This document shows positions 38,815 through 53,086 of a stretch of DNA of 64,000 bases, piece after piece. Position 1 is the first letter of the stretch. Each line of letters starts with the position of its first letter. The stretch is from the NCBI GenBank assembly GCA_018127085.1, contig CM030734.1, forward strand, positions 62,001 to 126,000, in the 5' to 3' direction. The notes beneath the pieces were generated by a model. That model was not told the DNA's origin and made no database searches. It saw only the letters and a list, made by a program, of their open reading frames with translations. This DNA comes from Pneumocystis sp. 'macacae'. Lineage: Eukaryota; Ascomycota; Pneumocystomycetes; Pneumocystales; Pneumocystaceae. A program made the translations under genes and the position numbers.

Positions 38815-41800
38815 TTAAAAAATATCCATAACGCCCCAATCATGTATATCTGCCTTTATATTTCTCGACCCCAACTTTTCCCTAATTTTCCAATATTCAC
38901 CATTAAATAACCATTGTTCATCACCAGTTATTTCATTTATCGATTTTTGAAACCATCTTGGTAGATACTTTTCTCCCTTTAATTCACGTTCTTTTCTAGC
39001 AGCTCTTTGTTTGTTCTCCAATCTCTCTTTTTCTTTTGCAGCAAACTCATAATAACCATTTTCCATAGCTCGCTGATCAGGTCTTAGTCGAGTATCGGTA
39101 GGAGGCAACCATCGTTTCAAACTTTCTGGTAATGCATTTAACGTAATAGCAAAAGGAGTAAGATTAAAAGGCGCAGGGGGGCGTTCATGGATTTCCCATA
39201 ATAATAAAGCGGTATCACTTATTGAGGAATTACCAGATATTCTTTTAGCATATAATTTGTCATTCCAATATCCCCCAATACTCCATCTTACTATCCCTTT
39301 AGCATCTCTTACAATACCTTCTATTTGATAAGCACCATCGCCTCTCCACCCTCTTCTTTTAAAATCAATAGAACACACATCTCCAACAGTATGGTTCTTT
39401 ATTAACATTTCTCCAAAACTAAATGAATCAGAACAAATAACGTAAAAGAACAACAATTTACTTATCAACAGTAGGGAGACCTGTAATAATCCCAACGACA
39501 GAAGTTGTAACCTTCTTCCAAGTATATAATTCATCTAAACCAGAATTATTACGTAATTTCAAAAACCATGTTCCTAAAGGATTAATATCAAAACTTCTGC
39601 CACAAAACCTCGAACTAACACGAGATTCTCCCTAGAAAAATTAAACTTCACCAGTTAAACAAAAATAATCTAAAATAACCCAATATTCCCAATTAGAAGA
39701 TTCTGCATGAGCAGCACTAATCGGGGGATGATGGCTAACCTGTTCGACTATAAAACGATAACGTTTATCTGGCCTACAATATTCATAGGTTTCACCAAGT
39801 AAAGGATTAAAAGGTTTAGCTATTCGATTAATAGTACTAGAGTACTAAAAAAATCAATACAAACTTCAAAACATTTATAACAAAAATACTTCACTGATAG
39901 CAAAAGCAGCTACATATAACATCCTATCACATGATTCAGGCAGAGTTACAGCAATATCTACTAAATCTATGTATTCCATATCTTCCGCAACCCTTTGAAG
40001 TAAACTAGTTGCTTCATTAAAACTAACAGGTAAAGTTATTTTAGTAACATCTTTTCCAATCATGCTTTTTAAAATAGCTAAAAATATTAAAAAACAAATG
40101 AAAATTATAAACAATACTTTCCCCATAAACTAAGTTTTGGTCTATCATCTATTAAATTCAAGTTTAATCGAAGAGGATCTTCATAGCCATGATATGAAAC
40201 CTCAATTTCCATCTCCTTATCAGTCTTTTTTTGAAGCGTAGAACCATTGCTAACATTAAGTAGTAAAGACTTATCCATCTTAATATCTAAAGGAGTGGCA
40301 ACATCAAAAAACTCATCCGCAGCTGAAGAAGAATCATCAGTATTTGAGAAATCACCTTCTAAATCAGCATTCGATAAATATAAAATAGATATACTTAAAT
40401 CTAAAGAATAATCCCCTATTTTAGACTCATCCTCATTTTTATTTTCATCATAATCAGCCCTCATAATCTTAGGAGTAGAAACTAATCTACGATGTACTTC
40501 GCGTAAGGCCTTTTTGGTACGTTTTCTTTGGCTTTCAACACTCTGTAAATTTTTTTCTATTTCTTCTTGTTCACTAGCAAGTTTTTGCATATTTTCCTAT
40601 TATTGTTTAAAATATGACAACTACTATACATAACAAACCTCCCATAATATCCTCATTCGTTTTTCCTTGTTTACCATTTTTTTCCAATATTTTTCTCCAT
40701 CTAGAAATGTCTTATCCAAATTTCCCAGTGCTTCACGCAATGAGCTAATAGACTGTTGAAATGTCTCTATAAAGCTCTGCACTTTCGAATCAAAATTTTT
40801 TTCCATAGTAAAATCAAAACTAGATAGAATCTCTTCAAACATCTGTTCCAGAATATCTAATTGAATTTTAGAAGAATTAATAGTTATCAAAAAATTATCT
40901 CTATAAAATTCACTAGATTCTCCTGTTTCGGAAGATTCATAACCATCTAAATCATTACAATACAAGTGCTGAGAAGAAAACAATGGCTCTCGCTCTTTTA
41001 AAAAGGGAAGATCCGGTTCTTTTGAAAGAAATCTAGATGTCTCATCAATAATAGTTACATTCTCATCCTTTGCCCATTGAATAGAATTAGTGAGAGCCCA
41101 AACCCATTTTCGAGCTTCAGAAGGGTGCATTACTTTCACGCTATATTTCACAGAGTCATAACATAAAATTTCAAAGGCCCTTTTGTCTCCAGAACCATAA
41201 TTTATCCTAGCTGTTCGCATATTTATTGAACCTCTGCATTCAGTGTCAGCATCATCTATAAAAGTAAGACAATACTAAAAAAACATAAAAGCATCCCTTC
41301 ATTTTTATAATATGAAAGAACACCATTTTTTAAAACAAACCACCTTTTCTTATAACCAGATTTATAATTTGTCCATTTATCCATATAACCTGACATATAA
41401 ATAGGTTCTCCAGGAAATGTAACGACGACATTGTCAGACGAATATGCCATCAATTTCCGCTTAACTATATCATCTTTTGCTAGATCAGCAGGTGTCTTCC
41501 CACTTTTATCCTTTTTTAAAGGATCCTATATTTTTCAGTAAACTTATAATCAAAAATAACATAATTTACAGCTCCATGATCAAGAAGGATTTGCAAAATC
41601 TCAAAATCATTCTGTTTAACTGCTTCATGTAAAAATGTAGACCCATTTTTGTCAATTTTATTCAAATCAAGTAAAGCACAAACACGTGAAAATTCCAACA
41701 TTTTCCTAATATCATCATATTTCTTAGCATATAAAAGCTGAGAAAAGGTCTCCTCAGTTTCTTCAATAAAACGGGTTCTTTCAACTTAAAATATTCATTA

Positions 41801-42509
41801 ATATATAGGACAAAAACAAAAAAAAACAATTACCAGTCATATAATGATATATCTCTGGACATGTACACAATTCATATGCTTGCTTCTTATTATTATTTAG
41901 AATTGTATCATTAACATTAAGATTTCCTAAAAGCATTTTAACAACATCAAAACGACCCATATGAGCAGCAAGGTGAAGTGCCTTTTTAAATAAGAACATG
42001 CCAAAAAATAAACAAACAAGATTACAGTATTCCCATAATCATCTTTATAATTTACATCAACAATACTTTTAGATAAAATATGCTCAACAATCGATATAGA
42101 AGCACATTGAACTGCAAGAATAAGAGGACTAAAAAGATCAAAAGCTTTAACAGAACTAGAAGGAGTTCTTGTGCAATCTTCTGTTAAATCTTTTTCATAA
42201 GTAGAAAAGCATTTATCCACCGCCTGTGTGTCACCCAAACGAAACGCTGATTTAAATGTTGAATTTAGTCCATTCAAAGATTGCAAACCTATACATACCT
42301 TCCAATAAACGAAATGTTTTTAAACTTTCTTCCGTACCAGCTACTTATTTTAAAAACAAAACAAATAAAAACTTAAATGGAACCTTTTCTTGAAAGATCT
42401 AATGCATTTATAAGCATTAAATCTTCTGTTTTATCACTACAATTATTCAATTTTTATCAATAAAAAAATAAAAAATTTACCAAAATTGCTCTTTATTAGT
42501 ACTTTTCAT
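38815..42509 (-). CDS. Oxysterol-binding protein with ankyrin repeats, PH and ORD domains (Osh1/Swh1 type)
   Basis: Sterol/PI4P exchanger expected at ER-Golgi and nucleus-vacuole contacts. Minus strand from ATG 42509-42507 to TAA 38817-38815, ~12 exons and roughly 1,000 residues. Order: short N-terminus; ankyrin region ([74 protein letters not shown]); PH domain ([20 protein letters not shown] ... WVWALTNSI); an acidic/coiled linker with an FFAT-like acidic stretch ([12 protein letters not shown] near 40300); and the oxysterol-binding domain with the fingerprint EQVSHHPP (codons at ~39723-39745). Ankyrin-PH-FFAT-ORD is the Osh1/Osh2 layout. I use intron GTATGT...AATCAG just before AFRLGD, since a 10-base alternative there is too short to be an intron. 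Catalytic and fingerprint residues appear intact. Confidence 0.92.
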
Positions 42510-42680
42510 AATCTACTTCACAACATATACATATATACAATCCATATACTTTTCTAAAAAAGAAATTTTCTTAATCAACATTTTAGCTATTGTATATCGA
42601 GGTTTTAAACGAAACAGTAATAAATTATCACAATTATAATAAATAAATTTATTAATACAATAAAAAGAAACATTAATAAA

Positions 42681-45600
42681 TCAAGAAGATTTATCAATAA
42701 AAGTAACTATATTTGAATAATCATAAAATGCACAACATCCACGGTGAAGAGATTTGATAAGTTGTGTTTCATATTTTTCTTGAATAGTTTTTTGAAAAAT
42801 ATGAAATAAAAAACCAGAAATCTTTTCTACAGACCAATCATTTGATATTACTTTTAAAACATAAATTACATCCAAATAACTACCCCAACGTCGAAGAAGA
42901 AATGATATTCTAAAAAATCTTTCATTATAATCAGAAAGTTTCAAATATTGATCCAATAACATTTTAAAAAAACTTTTCCGTTGTAAAAAAAAATCCTGAG
43001 CTTCTTGATTATCATAACACAATTCAAGTGATAATCCTCTACGATAACAATAAATTTCAGATGTTTTATAATCTTTCAATGTTTGAACAAGAATAGCAAG
43101 CGCTTCTTCATGCTTGAGAGACTAATAAGAATATTAATTAAGTATATATAAATGCTCACAAGCCTTACCCTTCCATATAAAATTACCAACTCAATTAAAA
43201 GTAAATCTTTATGAGAATGCAGAGATTTTAAAAGAAGCTCTGAATCATAATCAAATGCAGATTGCAAAAGCTGAACAAACTTAGTTCTATTCAAAACAAA
43301 CTCTTTATATCTTTTATCAGTTTCTATCATAAAAGTAGATAAATACTCAAAATAAGACAAATTATCATTCCTAAGCTCAGTATAATCTATAATAGATCGT
43401 TTTACAATATCTTTAATCAATGGAACTTCTAAAAAACTGATAATCTCATTCACATATATAAGTAAAAGCTCGTTTAAAAGAGATACATTCTAAAATCATC
43501 AAAACAAAATTTTCAATAAATAAAACTTACATAAACACTAAAATTTGAAACTACAAATTCTAAATAAATTCTAAAACATACTTTACTTTTAAAACGAAGT
43601 ATATTAGCCATTTCATCTATAGAAAACGTAAACGTCTTTTTAGAACTAAAACTCATAAAAAACTAAAATTTTAATACTTAAACATAAAGAAATAAAAGTA
43701 CCTCAATCCCAATATGCGGATATTTTTCTATTAACCATATGACATAATCGATAAACAAATTATCATTATCAACTTCAAGTAAATAATCTCTCATTTTTTT
43801 TTCACCATCTAAAAAATCATCATCATGTAGATTTCCCTCTAATATATTTTTCCAAATCTCTAAAACCTTATTTTGCATTTTAATATTTTGATATAATTTA
43901 CTCAAAAGAAAATATTTTCCATTCTTCTCAAAAATTCTAACAGCATCATCAAAACACTCAATTCCGGAGTCAATTAATCCATATAAATTATCTAAATTTT
44001 CTTCAGGACTTAGATATACAAGCAACTTTAAAAGCACTAGATCAACAGTTTTGAATATTTGTTTATTTTTTTCACAAGTGCCTATACTTCCTAACCCTCT
44101 CCTTTGTCTATACTTTAAAAGATATTTCTTTAGCATAGTTAATGCATTTTCATATAAAGTTCTTCTATAATTCTCAGAAACCTGAATTTCATCTTCAGAT
44201 ATCAAAGCATCATGACGAAATTTCTCAGAAACATTAATAGAAACTAGTTTAATTAACAACATAACAACTACTTAAAGTTCCATACTTATATTATCAATAT
44301 CTATCAACCTACAAATAAGTTCATTTATTCCCTTATATACCATGATACCATCAGAGTCTAGTTCAAAAACAGGAAAAAGACTAATAATAAGTCTAGGATC
44401 AATATTAGATTTTTCAAATTGAATAATAGCATCATCAAATAATATCTTTTCTAAATAAATAAATCCAATCTTTTGATAAATATACGAAATCTCATGATAC
44501 TATATAATTCAACCAAAAAATCAAAATAATAAAAAACTTACAATTCTTTCACTATGAATGTTCTCAGGTGCCATTATTTCAGTCAATTTTTTTATAGAAA
44601 AAAGAGTATCATCTATCTCTTTTAAATCCAAAAACATATCCACATAAGTTAAAAATGAATTGAATACCAAACAATTTACCCCTGATACACCTACTAGAAA
44701 AATTTTTGAAGGAATAGTTGATAATCTAATAGCAATATCCATCTCTTCATCCAGTAATTTATTCTCAATATTAATAGTCTTATTTATTAAATATTTAGAA
44801 GACGTGGATTCTATCATGATGATTTTTTCAATTAAAGACTCAACTAAAATAGAACAATGACCAAATGTACGAAAAATTCCACTAATAGATCCCAAAAAAG
44901 GAGATTGAATAACTTGGATAAGTGTTTGATCAATAATACTATGTATTTCAATAAATGAGTTGTCTATTAAAGCCATCAAAAAAGGAAATTCAGAAGCTAA
45001 AGCAATTGGATATCCAGAAAACACAACATTTCCTCGTACACAACCATTTATATCAATAAATAACCCAACAAAATTCTCATCATTAGACGAAATAGTAGTC
45101 ACAACAAATTCAGATTTAGAAATACTAGCAATTATAGGCATTAAATTCGATAAACTTGTTGACTGAGAACTATAATATAAAGAATAATCTCCTTGTAAAG
45201 GAAAAAGAGGAATTTTTATATTGTTTTCAAAGTCAATAAGCTCATAACACAAATTATTAGCGACACAACAAATAAATCCTCTCTGACAAGCAACAATAGG
45301 AGAAGGGTAGTCAATATCCTAAAATTTAATTAAATATTTTATAAAATTTATAAAACCACAAACCAAAATCAAACTAACAGAGTCTTTAATTTTAATTCGC
45401 TTTATTTTTCTTCTTGTCAAAACAGTCAAAATAACACTACCATCCATTTCTGTCTCTCCAAGTTTATCTAAATCCTGACAAATATCTACAACACCTTTAA
45501 TAGGATGTAAACCAAATATAGGAGAAAGCTCTGGAAAATTAGAAAAAAAAAGAACACTCCCTATCGGAATTAAAACATAATATAAAGTCAAAATCATAGA

Positions 45601-45978
45601 AACCGCATAATATCAACACACAAGTAATTTGAGGCAAAAGAAGAATAGACTTTACTAATTTTCCTTCCAATAAAACATGCTTGGATGCAATAATGTACTC
45701 AGGCTTAGAAAAAGATTAAAAATTTTTATAAGAAAATAATTTAAAGGAAAATGATCAACCTTTTCTTTATTTTCTATAACAAAATGATAAACACAACCAT
45801 TTGATGTTCCAACATATAAATTAATCCCTAGAAATAAAAATCAGCACACAATAAAAAAAAAAAAACAACCATCTGTTTCTATAACTGTTGCATTCAAATG
45901 TTTTTCTTGGTTTACTGAATCACTAAACCCTGTTTTGTCCAATAACAAAGACTGGATGCTATAATGCAGGAATTGCAT
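42681..45978 (-). CDS. VPS3: Vps3/TGFBRAP1-like CORVET tethering subunit
   Basis: Probable Rab5-binding subunit of the endosomal CORVET tether. Minus strand from ATG 45978-45976 (MQFLHYSIQSLLLDKTGF) to TGA 42683-42681, ~10 exons and ~950 residues. The N-terminal third is a CNH-type beta-propeller, with the tell-tale strand LGINLYVGTSNGCVYHFVIE; it continues through ICQDLDKLGETEMDGSVILT and ISGIFRTFGHCSILVESLIE. The C-terminal half is alpha-solenoid, with the Vps39/TGF-beta-receptor-associated region RIFEKNGKYFLLSKLYQNIK, VLEIWKNILEG and DYVIWLIEKYPHIGIEVL. The 'LYVGTSNG' block and Vps39-type repeats support Vps3 or Vps39/Vam6; I prefer Vps3. The protein ends soon after the helical repeats, with no obvious C-terminal Cys-rich finger. 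It is divergent from the CASP gene. Confidence 0.68.
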
Positions 45979-46181
45979 TAAAAACAACACAAATTTAATA
46001 AATATCTTCTTAATATTCCATCTGATTCAAAATTATAGTTATCTTTAACATCCTATCCAATAATAGATGAAGGTCTATATGTAATTTTAATGTGTACCGA
46101 GATATTTTAACCATACCTTTTTCAATAAGAAATTAATAAACATTTAAAAAAATAAAATAGGGATTAAAAAGGATTAAAAAG

Positions 46182-48523
46182 ATGTCTAAACAACAATTTC
46201 TTAAAGCATCTGAAATATGGAAAGGTAGCTTCTAAGAAATCCAGGAAAAAAACTAAATAGTAAGATATTAATTTAAGATCAGTACAAAAACAATTTGATG
46301 AACAAGGACTTCAAATTGTTGAAAAAGAAAAAGAATCAGTAATTGAAAGAAAAAAACTTTCGGAAAGAACGAAAAGTATTTCATTTAAATAATATTTTTA
46401 ATCTTATATTTTTAATAAATCTCAAAGATTTTCATAAACTTCCAGATGAAGAAAAACTAAAAGAAATCAAACAGATACTAAGGCTTTACCAGCTAGGAAT
46501 TGACAATCTAACAAATAGAGCAAAATATTCAGAAATAGCATTTTTTTCAATCTATAAACGTCTTGCAGAAGCACCAGACCCATTTCCATTATTAGGCAGA
46601 TAGTTTAAAGCATTAATACCATAGCTAACTTATAATCAGAAGTTGCTATTGATCAAGCTTTAGAAAATGAAGATCTGGATAGGTTGAAAGTTGAAATAGC
46701 ACAACTGAAAAGTAACACAAAAAATCATGAAGACTTTAAAGAACTTAAAACAAAACTAGAAAAACTAGAAAAACAATCAGAAACTATGCTTAATGAAAAA
46801 ATTCATCAAAAGGAATTAGAATTCGAAAAATTGATTAACGAAAAAAATGAAGAATGGTCGAAAAAAGAATCAGAATTATTAAGACAAATAATAGAGTATA
46901 AAGAGTCAATAAATGATTTAAAGATATCAAACGATATAATTCTGGCAAAATTTAATACACAAAATGACAAAATCGGTATCAAAGTGTAGATAAATAAATA
47001 AATAACCTATATTTTAATAGATGAAAATATATTGGGACATTTAGACGAATTAAAAAACACACGTTCTAACTTAGAAAAAACAATTTCTAAAGTACATAAA
47101 TTAGAAAAGATGAATGATGCCTTAAAATCGGAAATTGAACAACTAAAAAAAGGGAAAAATATTGCATCAGAAAAAAAAATCATAGAACTAGAAGAACAAC
47201 TTTTATTTTTAGAAAAAGATAATAATAATTTACTCAGAAAAATCAGAAAATTATCAGAAAATTATAAAAAAAACGAAAATGATCTTTTAGATACCTTAAA
47301 AAAGACGAATGAGAAGTTTTTTGAAGCACAAAATGAAATAAGAAATTTAGAAACAAAATTAAAAGAATATGCTGATTATAAAGAAATTAAAAAAGAGCTT
47401 GGAATATTAAAGGTAAAAGTCATAAACTAGTGAAAACATTCATTTTAACTTTTAAAGTCTATAGAATTTAAAAATGAAAAAAATAAAGTTTCAAATACAA
47501 ATTCATCACCAACAATAGACGAATTAGACAAAAATTTGATTCATACAAATAGTTTATCTCTTGAAAGCTTGCTTATAAATAAAAATAAAAAAATTGGGGA
47601 TGAATTAACTCTTCTGAAGGTACAATCCAAAAATTAAAATCCAAAGTAATGAGAGCATTAGGTTGCATATAAAGAACTAGAAGAAAAAAATAATACATTA
47701 AAAATAGAAAATGAAACTATTAACAAAAGCTTAGAAAAACAAATGTTTCTAAATCGGGAACTAGAAGAAAATATTTCACAGCTCCATAATTATTGTAGTG
47801 AGTCTAATTACACATCTAGCGTAACAGATACATTCTTATATCCCTTAAAAGAACCACCTTTTAAAAACACAGGAACCATATCATATAAAAACTCCATTAT
47901 TTTCTCAAAAGAAGAAAATATTGATTCCTTAAAAGTATACATTAAACATTTATTTCAATATATTGATTTTTCAGGGACAGTTATCTATAAATAACTCACT
48001 TCTTCCAATAATTGCACAGCAAAGAGATCGGTTTAAAGCCCAAAACTTTGAGTTGGAAAAAGAGATAAAAGAACAATCTAAAACTATTACGTCTTTAAGA
48101 GAAAATGTACAATTGCTTCAAAAAGATAACCTAAGGCTCTATGAAGAAACAAGATATTTATCTCAATATAATAAAAAACAAAAAACTATGGAAATAGATT
48201 TAGAAAACCCTCCGAATAAACCACATTTTATTTATACAAATTTCAAAAAAATGCTATTTAACCGTTATAATAATATGTATGAAAACACACTTTCTCCTTT
48301 CGAAAAATTTAAAGCAAAAGTAAATTATATTTTTATTTTAATAAAATTCATTAAGAAATATTAGGAATATTACCGTTCTATTCGTCGACTTAATTTACTT
48401 GAAAAATTCTTCTATACAATTAGTAAAGCTATATGCTCGAACAAAATTATTCGCAATCTTTTTATGATATATTTCATTTTTATACATATTTTAACGATCT
48501 TTAACTTATACAGCTGCAATTAA
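46182..48523 (+). CDS. COY1: CASP/Coy1 Golgi coiled-coil membrane protein
   Basis: Tail-anchored golgin of intra-Golgi retrograde traffic. About seven exons encode ~690 residues. The N-terminus MSKQQFLKASEIWK is spliced to DINLRSVQKQFDEQGLQIV. Then come LPDEEKLKEIKQILRLYQLG and the family-typical ID(N)LTNRAKYSE...FFSIYKRLAEAPDPFPLLG. Long Lys/Glu-rich coiled coils occupy the middle. The C-terminus has the CASP block SLLPIIAQQRDRFKAQNFEL, ENTLSPFEKFKAKE, EYYRSIRRLNLLEKFFYTIS, then a single transmembrane helix (FMIYFIFIHILTIFNLYS) and stop TAA 48521-48523. The SPFE-F (here SPFEKF) and C-terminal helix are the CASP signature. Two copies of GGATTAAAAA lie just before the start codon. Divergent from the Vps3-like gene across only 203 bases. 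Confidence 0.92.
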
Positions 48524-48793
48524 AATAAATACTCAAGCACGTTATTTTATAAAAAAACAGTACAAAACCCTGCTCTATATAAAGAAACTATAATTATTAT
48601 AAAACCATCTTAATAAACAATATATAATTACAAACTTAAATATTAAAAATAAAATACACAAGCTTAAAATAAATATTTCTATAGTGAAAACAAAATATGT
48701 TTCCAAATATTAGATTAAATATATAGATATTCTTAAACAGTTCTACTTAATTCCTAAATGATCATTTTTTATTTCAAACATTTGCAAGAAAAC

Positions 48794-49513
48794 TTATTTG
48801 TTACGCTGAACAATTCTAGAATCATCTGCTTTCTTGACTGTCTCATCTTCCTCAACAAGAACAACCTCAATGTGACAGGGACTATTCATGTAAGGATTAA
48901 TTCGACCATGAGCACGATATGCTCTCCGACGCTGTTTCGGCGCTTTATTCACCTGAATATGCTTAATTACAAGGTTTTCCATATCAAGACCTTTCGAATC
49001 GGCATTGCTCTCAGCATTCTTAAGTAAAGCTATCAAAAACTCAGCAGACTTTTTCGGCCATCGGGCTTCAACCATAAGCATATGCAATATACAAACAAAT
49101 TATTACCTAAAGTAACTCCAAAAGGTTTCCCTTGAGCAGTACGACCAACACCACCACAATATCTCCTATAAGGAACCGCTTGCTTGCGTTCAATTACATT
49201 ATTCAAATATTCAAGTGCTTTTTCCAATTTAAGACCTTTTATTGCTTGAGCTGCCTCTCGCGTATTCTTAAAATGCACACGAAGCTTTCTGCCATCAGCA
49301 CCATACACTAGAAAAAAAACATAAAACGTACATGATCACCTCGAGCTTTTGCTGATTTAGCCGGATTACTAGGCTCTGAAGCTATAAAACGTCAATTATT
49401 TTTTAGAAAAAAAAAAATAAAAAACTACAGAACATAATCTACATAAAATAGGTAAAATACAGATATTATCTATAAAACAACATCATCAAAAAAAACTTAC
49501 CATATCTTGTCAT
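48794..49513 (-). CDS. RPL17: 60S ribosomal protein uL22 (L17)
   Basis: Large-subunit protein lining the peptide exit tunnel. Minus strand from ATG 49513-49511 to TAA 48796-48794, four exons, ~185 residues. Exon 1 encodes MTRY; a 119-base intron (49500-49382) follows; exon 2 reads [17 protein letters not shown]; intron 49331-49285 (47 bases) then joins [21 protein letters not shown] chose this acceptor because [15 protein letters not shown] restores the family consensus, whereas an earlier AG would insert an unsupported segment. Further blocks: [60 protein letters not shown] and [15 protein letters not shown]. Divergent from the 2-oxoglutarate dehydrogenase gene. Confidence 0.95.
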
Positions 49514-49777
49514 CGTTAATGTTAAATCGAAAATTGTTGACTCAGCTATCAAAAAAGAACAAAAAACAGTCACAATAAAACTATGTTCAAATTACACAAA
49601 TCGCAATCATTGAAGACAAAAATAAATGCAAAAAAACATAAAATCATAACAAATGTCTTTTTATATATATATAAAAGCAACTTTTTACATATCTTAATCT
49701 ACTTATCGTATCATAATCCAAATACGACATCACACACAATTTTCAAAAAAACAGATATTTTGTAAAAAAATTCTATA

Positions 49778-52700
49778 ATGAGAACAAAAAACATATTATT
49801 TTTTAAAAAAAGCGATATAAAAAGACATATGTATCTTTTTTTTAGCAAAAAAAAAGATATTTGGGAGTCTATAGAAGCAGCAAAGCGTCGAACTCAAACA
49901 CTACATTCAACAGCAATACATAGGGACGCATCAGTAAGCGCTTTATGAAAGAAAATGAGAAGACACTAACGTATTTATAGATATGGGGTGATTCTTTTCT
50001 TCATGGAACATCTGCGAATTATATTGATGCTATGTATAATGCATGGAAAAAAAATCCAAATGATGTTCATATTTCATGGCAAATATACTTTAGAAATATG
50101 GAAGATAGAAATATTCCATCTACAAAAGCTTTTCAGCTGCCTCCAACGTTTATTTCAGGATCGATTGGTGATCTCCCACCATTTTTTAAAGAAACAGAAA
50201 CAAATAGTACTACAAATATTATTGATCATCTTAAAGTGCAGTTACTAGTACGAGCGTATCAGGTCCGTGGTCATTTATGTGCAAATATTGACCCTCTTGG
50301 CATCAAAGCGAAAGACGATTCAACTAAAGAGATTCCAAAAGAACTAACTTTAGAATATTATGGATTTACAGAGAAAGACCTTAATACAGAATATAATCTT
50401 GGTCCAGGAATTTTGCCATATTTTTCTACAAAGGAACTATCCAAAATGTCACTTCGCTCAATCTTAGAAAATCTTAAACGATTATATAGTAAGCCTTACA
50501 ATTATTTTAGTAAAACTAGCTCATGATATGCACAATAGGTGGATCCTATGGCATTGAATATATTCATATTCCTGATCGGCAACAATGTGATTGGCTTCGT
50601 GAACGCCTTGAAATTCCAGTCCCCTATAAATATAACAATGAAGAAAAACAACGTATTCTTGATCGGTTAATTCGAAGTGATTTGTTTGAAAAATTTCTTG
50701 CTACAAAATATCCTAACGATAAACGATTTGGTTTAGAAGGATGTGAATCTCTTATTCCAGGTATGAAAGCGTTAATTGATCATTCTGTGGAACTTGGTAT
50801 CAAGTCCATTGTTATCGGCATGGCACATCGTGGAAGACTTAACGTACTATCTAATGTTGTTGGGAAACCAAATGAATCTATATTCTCAGAATTTTCCGGT
50901 TTTCTAGATGTTGATAGTGAAGGTTCAGGTGATGTGAAGTATCATCTTGGAATGAATTATGAGCGCCTAACACCATCTGGAAAACGTGTTAATCTTTCTC
51001 TTGTTGCAAATCCTTCACATTTAGAAGCAGAAGATCCAGTTGTTCTAGGTCAGACTCGTGCAATTCAATTTTATGAAAATGATGACAAAGATCATTCCAA
51101 TTCTATGTCTATATTGTTACATGGGGATGCGGCATTTGCAGCACAAGGCATTGTTTATGAAACCATGGGATTTCATACACTTCCTAGATACTCAACAGGA
51201 GGAACGATTCATTTAATCATTAATAATCAGATAGGGTTTACAACAGATCCTAGATTTGCAAGATCTACGCCTTATTGCTCAGATATTGCTAAAAGCATTG
51301 ATGCACCAATTTTCCATATCAACGGAGATGATGTAGAAGCCTTAGTATTTATATGCAAAATAGCTAGTGAATGGCGTGCTACATTTAAAAAAGATGTAGT
51401 AATTGACATTGTATGCTACAGAAAACATGGACATAACGAAACAGATCAACCAAGTTTTACACAACCTTTGATGTATCGAAAAATTATGGAACAAACACCA
51501 ACGCTTGAAAAATATACAAAAAAACTTATAAGCGAAGGGTCATTTAGCGAAAAAGATATCCAAGAACATAAAAAATGGTAAAAGATCCTTTTTTTTATTT
51601 TTGTTTATACAATATAGTGTATGGGACACTCTTGAAAGCAGTTTTAAAAAAGCAAAGGATTATAAACCAACACCTCGTGAATGGTTAACAAGTGCATGGA
51701 ATGGTATCCTTCTAGGTTTTTTAAAGGCCTGTTCTAAACTAAAAATAGGATTTGCATCACCCCGTGACTTAATAATAAAGGATTTTAATCATTTTCCAAC
51801 TTCTGTAAATAAAGAAGCCCTTAAAGGAATAGGAAGAAAGATTTTTTCATATCCAAAAGATTTCCGTATTCATCCTAATTTAAAGCGTATTATGAAGAAC
51901 AGACTGGTATCTATTGAAGAAGAAAAGAATATCGATTGGGCAACTGGTGAAGCTTTGGCATTTGCCACTCTTTTAACAGAAGGTTGTCATGTTCGTGTAA
52001 GTGGTCAAGATGTTGAGCGAGGTACCTTTTCACAACGACATGCGGTTCTTCATGATCAAGAAAATGAAGACACATATGTATCATTAAATTATATTGATCC
52101 AAATCAAGCAAAATTTGTAATAAGTAATTCTTCTTTAAGTGAATATGGTGTTTTAGGGTTCGAATATGGATATTCTCTTATTTCTCCCAATTCTTTAGTT
52201 GTATGGGAGGCACAATTTGGAGATTTCGCAAACAATGCACAATGCATTATTGATCAGTTTATAGCTTCAGCAGAAGTAAAATGGCATCAGCGAAGTGGAA
52301 TTGTATTATCGCTTCCACACGGCTATGATGGACAAGGTCCAGAACATTCTTCAGGCAGAATAGAACGTTTCCTCCAACTGGCTAACGATGATTATCGTAT
52401 ATTTCCGTCAAAAGAAAAATTTCAGCGGCAATATCAAGAATGTAATATTCAAATAGCATATCCTACTACTCCTGCAAATCTCTTTCATATTCTTCGTCGA
52501 CAAATACGTCGTGAATTTCGGAAACCTCTTATATTATTTTTTAGTAAAGCTCTTTTACGACATCCATTAGCACGTTCAGATTTATCAGAATTTTCAGGAG
52601 ATTCGCATTTCCAGACTATTTTGAATGATCATGCTCATAAAAATGGAGTTCTTAAATCTCATGAATTATGCAATAAATTAATTCTATGTACTGGTCAAAT

Positions 52701-53086
52701 ATACGTTTCTCTTTACAAAGAACGCGAAGAACGCGAAATTAATGATACGGCTATTGTAAGATGTGAACAAATTCATCCATTTGACTTTCAAGGTTTAAAA
52801 GAATGTTTAGATAGCTATCCAAATCTGAAAGAAATAGTTTGGTGTCAAGAGGTAATTGCTCAAAATACAAAATTGTATCTAATATTTTAAGGAACCTTTA
52901 AACGCTGGCTCTTGGCAATATGTTCAGCCTCGCCTTGAAACAGTTCTTAATAAAACTCAAGCTCACAAAGGTAAAAAAGTAAGATATGCAGGAAGACCTC
53001 CATCCGCTTCAGTTGCAACAGGAAATAAGACACAACATAAGCAAGAACATGATGATCTTATAAAAGAGGCGTTTAAAAATATATAA
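49778..53086 (+). CDS. KGD1: 2-oxoglutarate dehydrogenase E1 component, mitochondrial
   Basis: Thiamine-diphosphate-dependent E1 of the 2-oxoglutarate dehydrogenase complex in the TCA cycle. Five exons encode ~1,040 residues, close to yeast Kgd1. The N-terminus ([20 protein letters not shown]) is basic and hydrophobic, as expected of a mitochondrial presequence. Next come [142 protein letters not shown], then [44 protein letters not shown] and [20 protein letters not shown]. The last intron splices CQEE to [15 protein letters not shown], and the protein ends [11 protein letters not shown] at TAA 53084-53086. All ThDP- and Mg-binding blocks are present. Confidence 0.97.

Noticed and set aside
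42281..42290. A 10-base 'micro-intron' (GTATGTATAG) in the Osh1-type gene
   Set aside because: Too short to be spliced. A normal ~50-base intron using the same GTATGT donor and a later AATCAG acceptor, with an ACTAAAT branch site, gives the correct frame.
49285..49331. An eight-residue insertion in uL22 (VYGADGRK)
   Set aside because: It results from picking an early acceptor. Using donor GTACGT and the acceptor before CTT restores the family consensus exactly, so there is no insertion.
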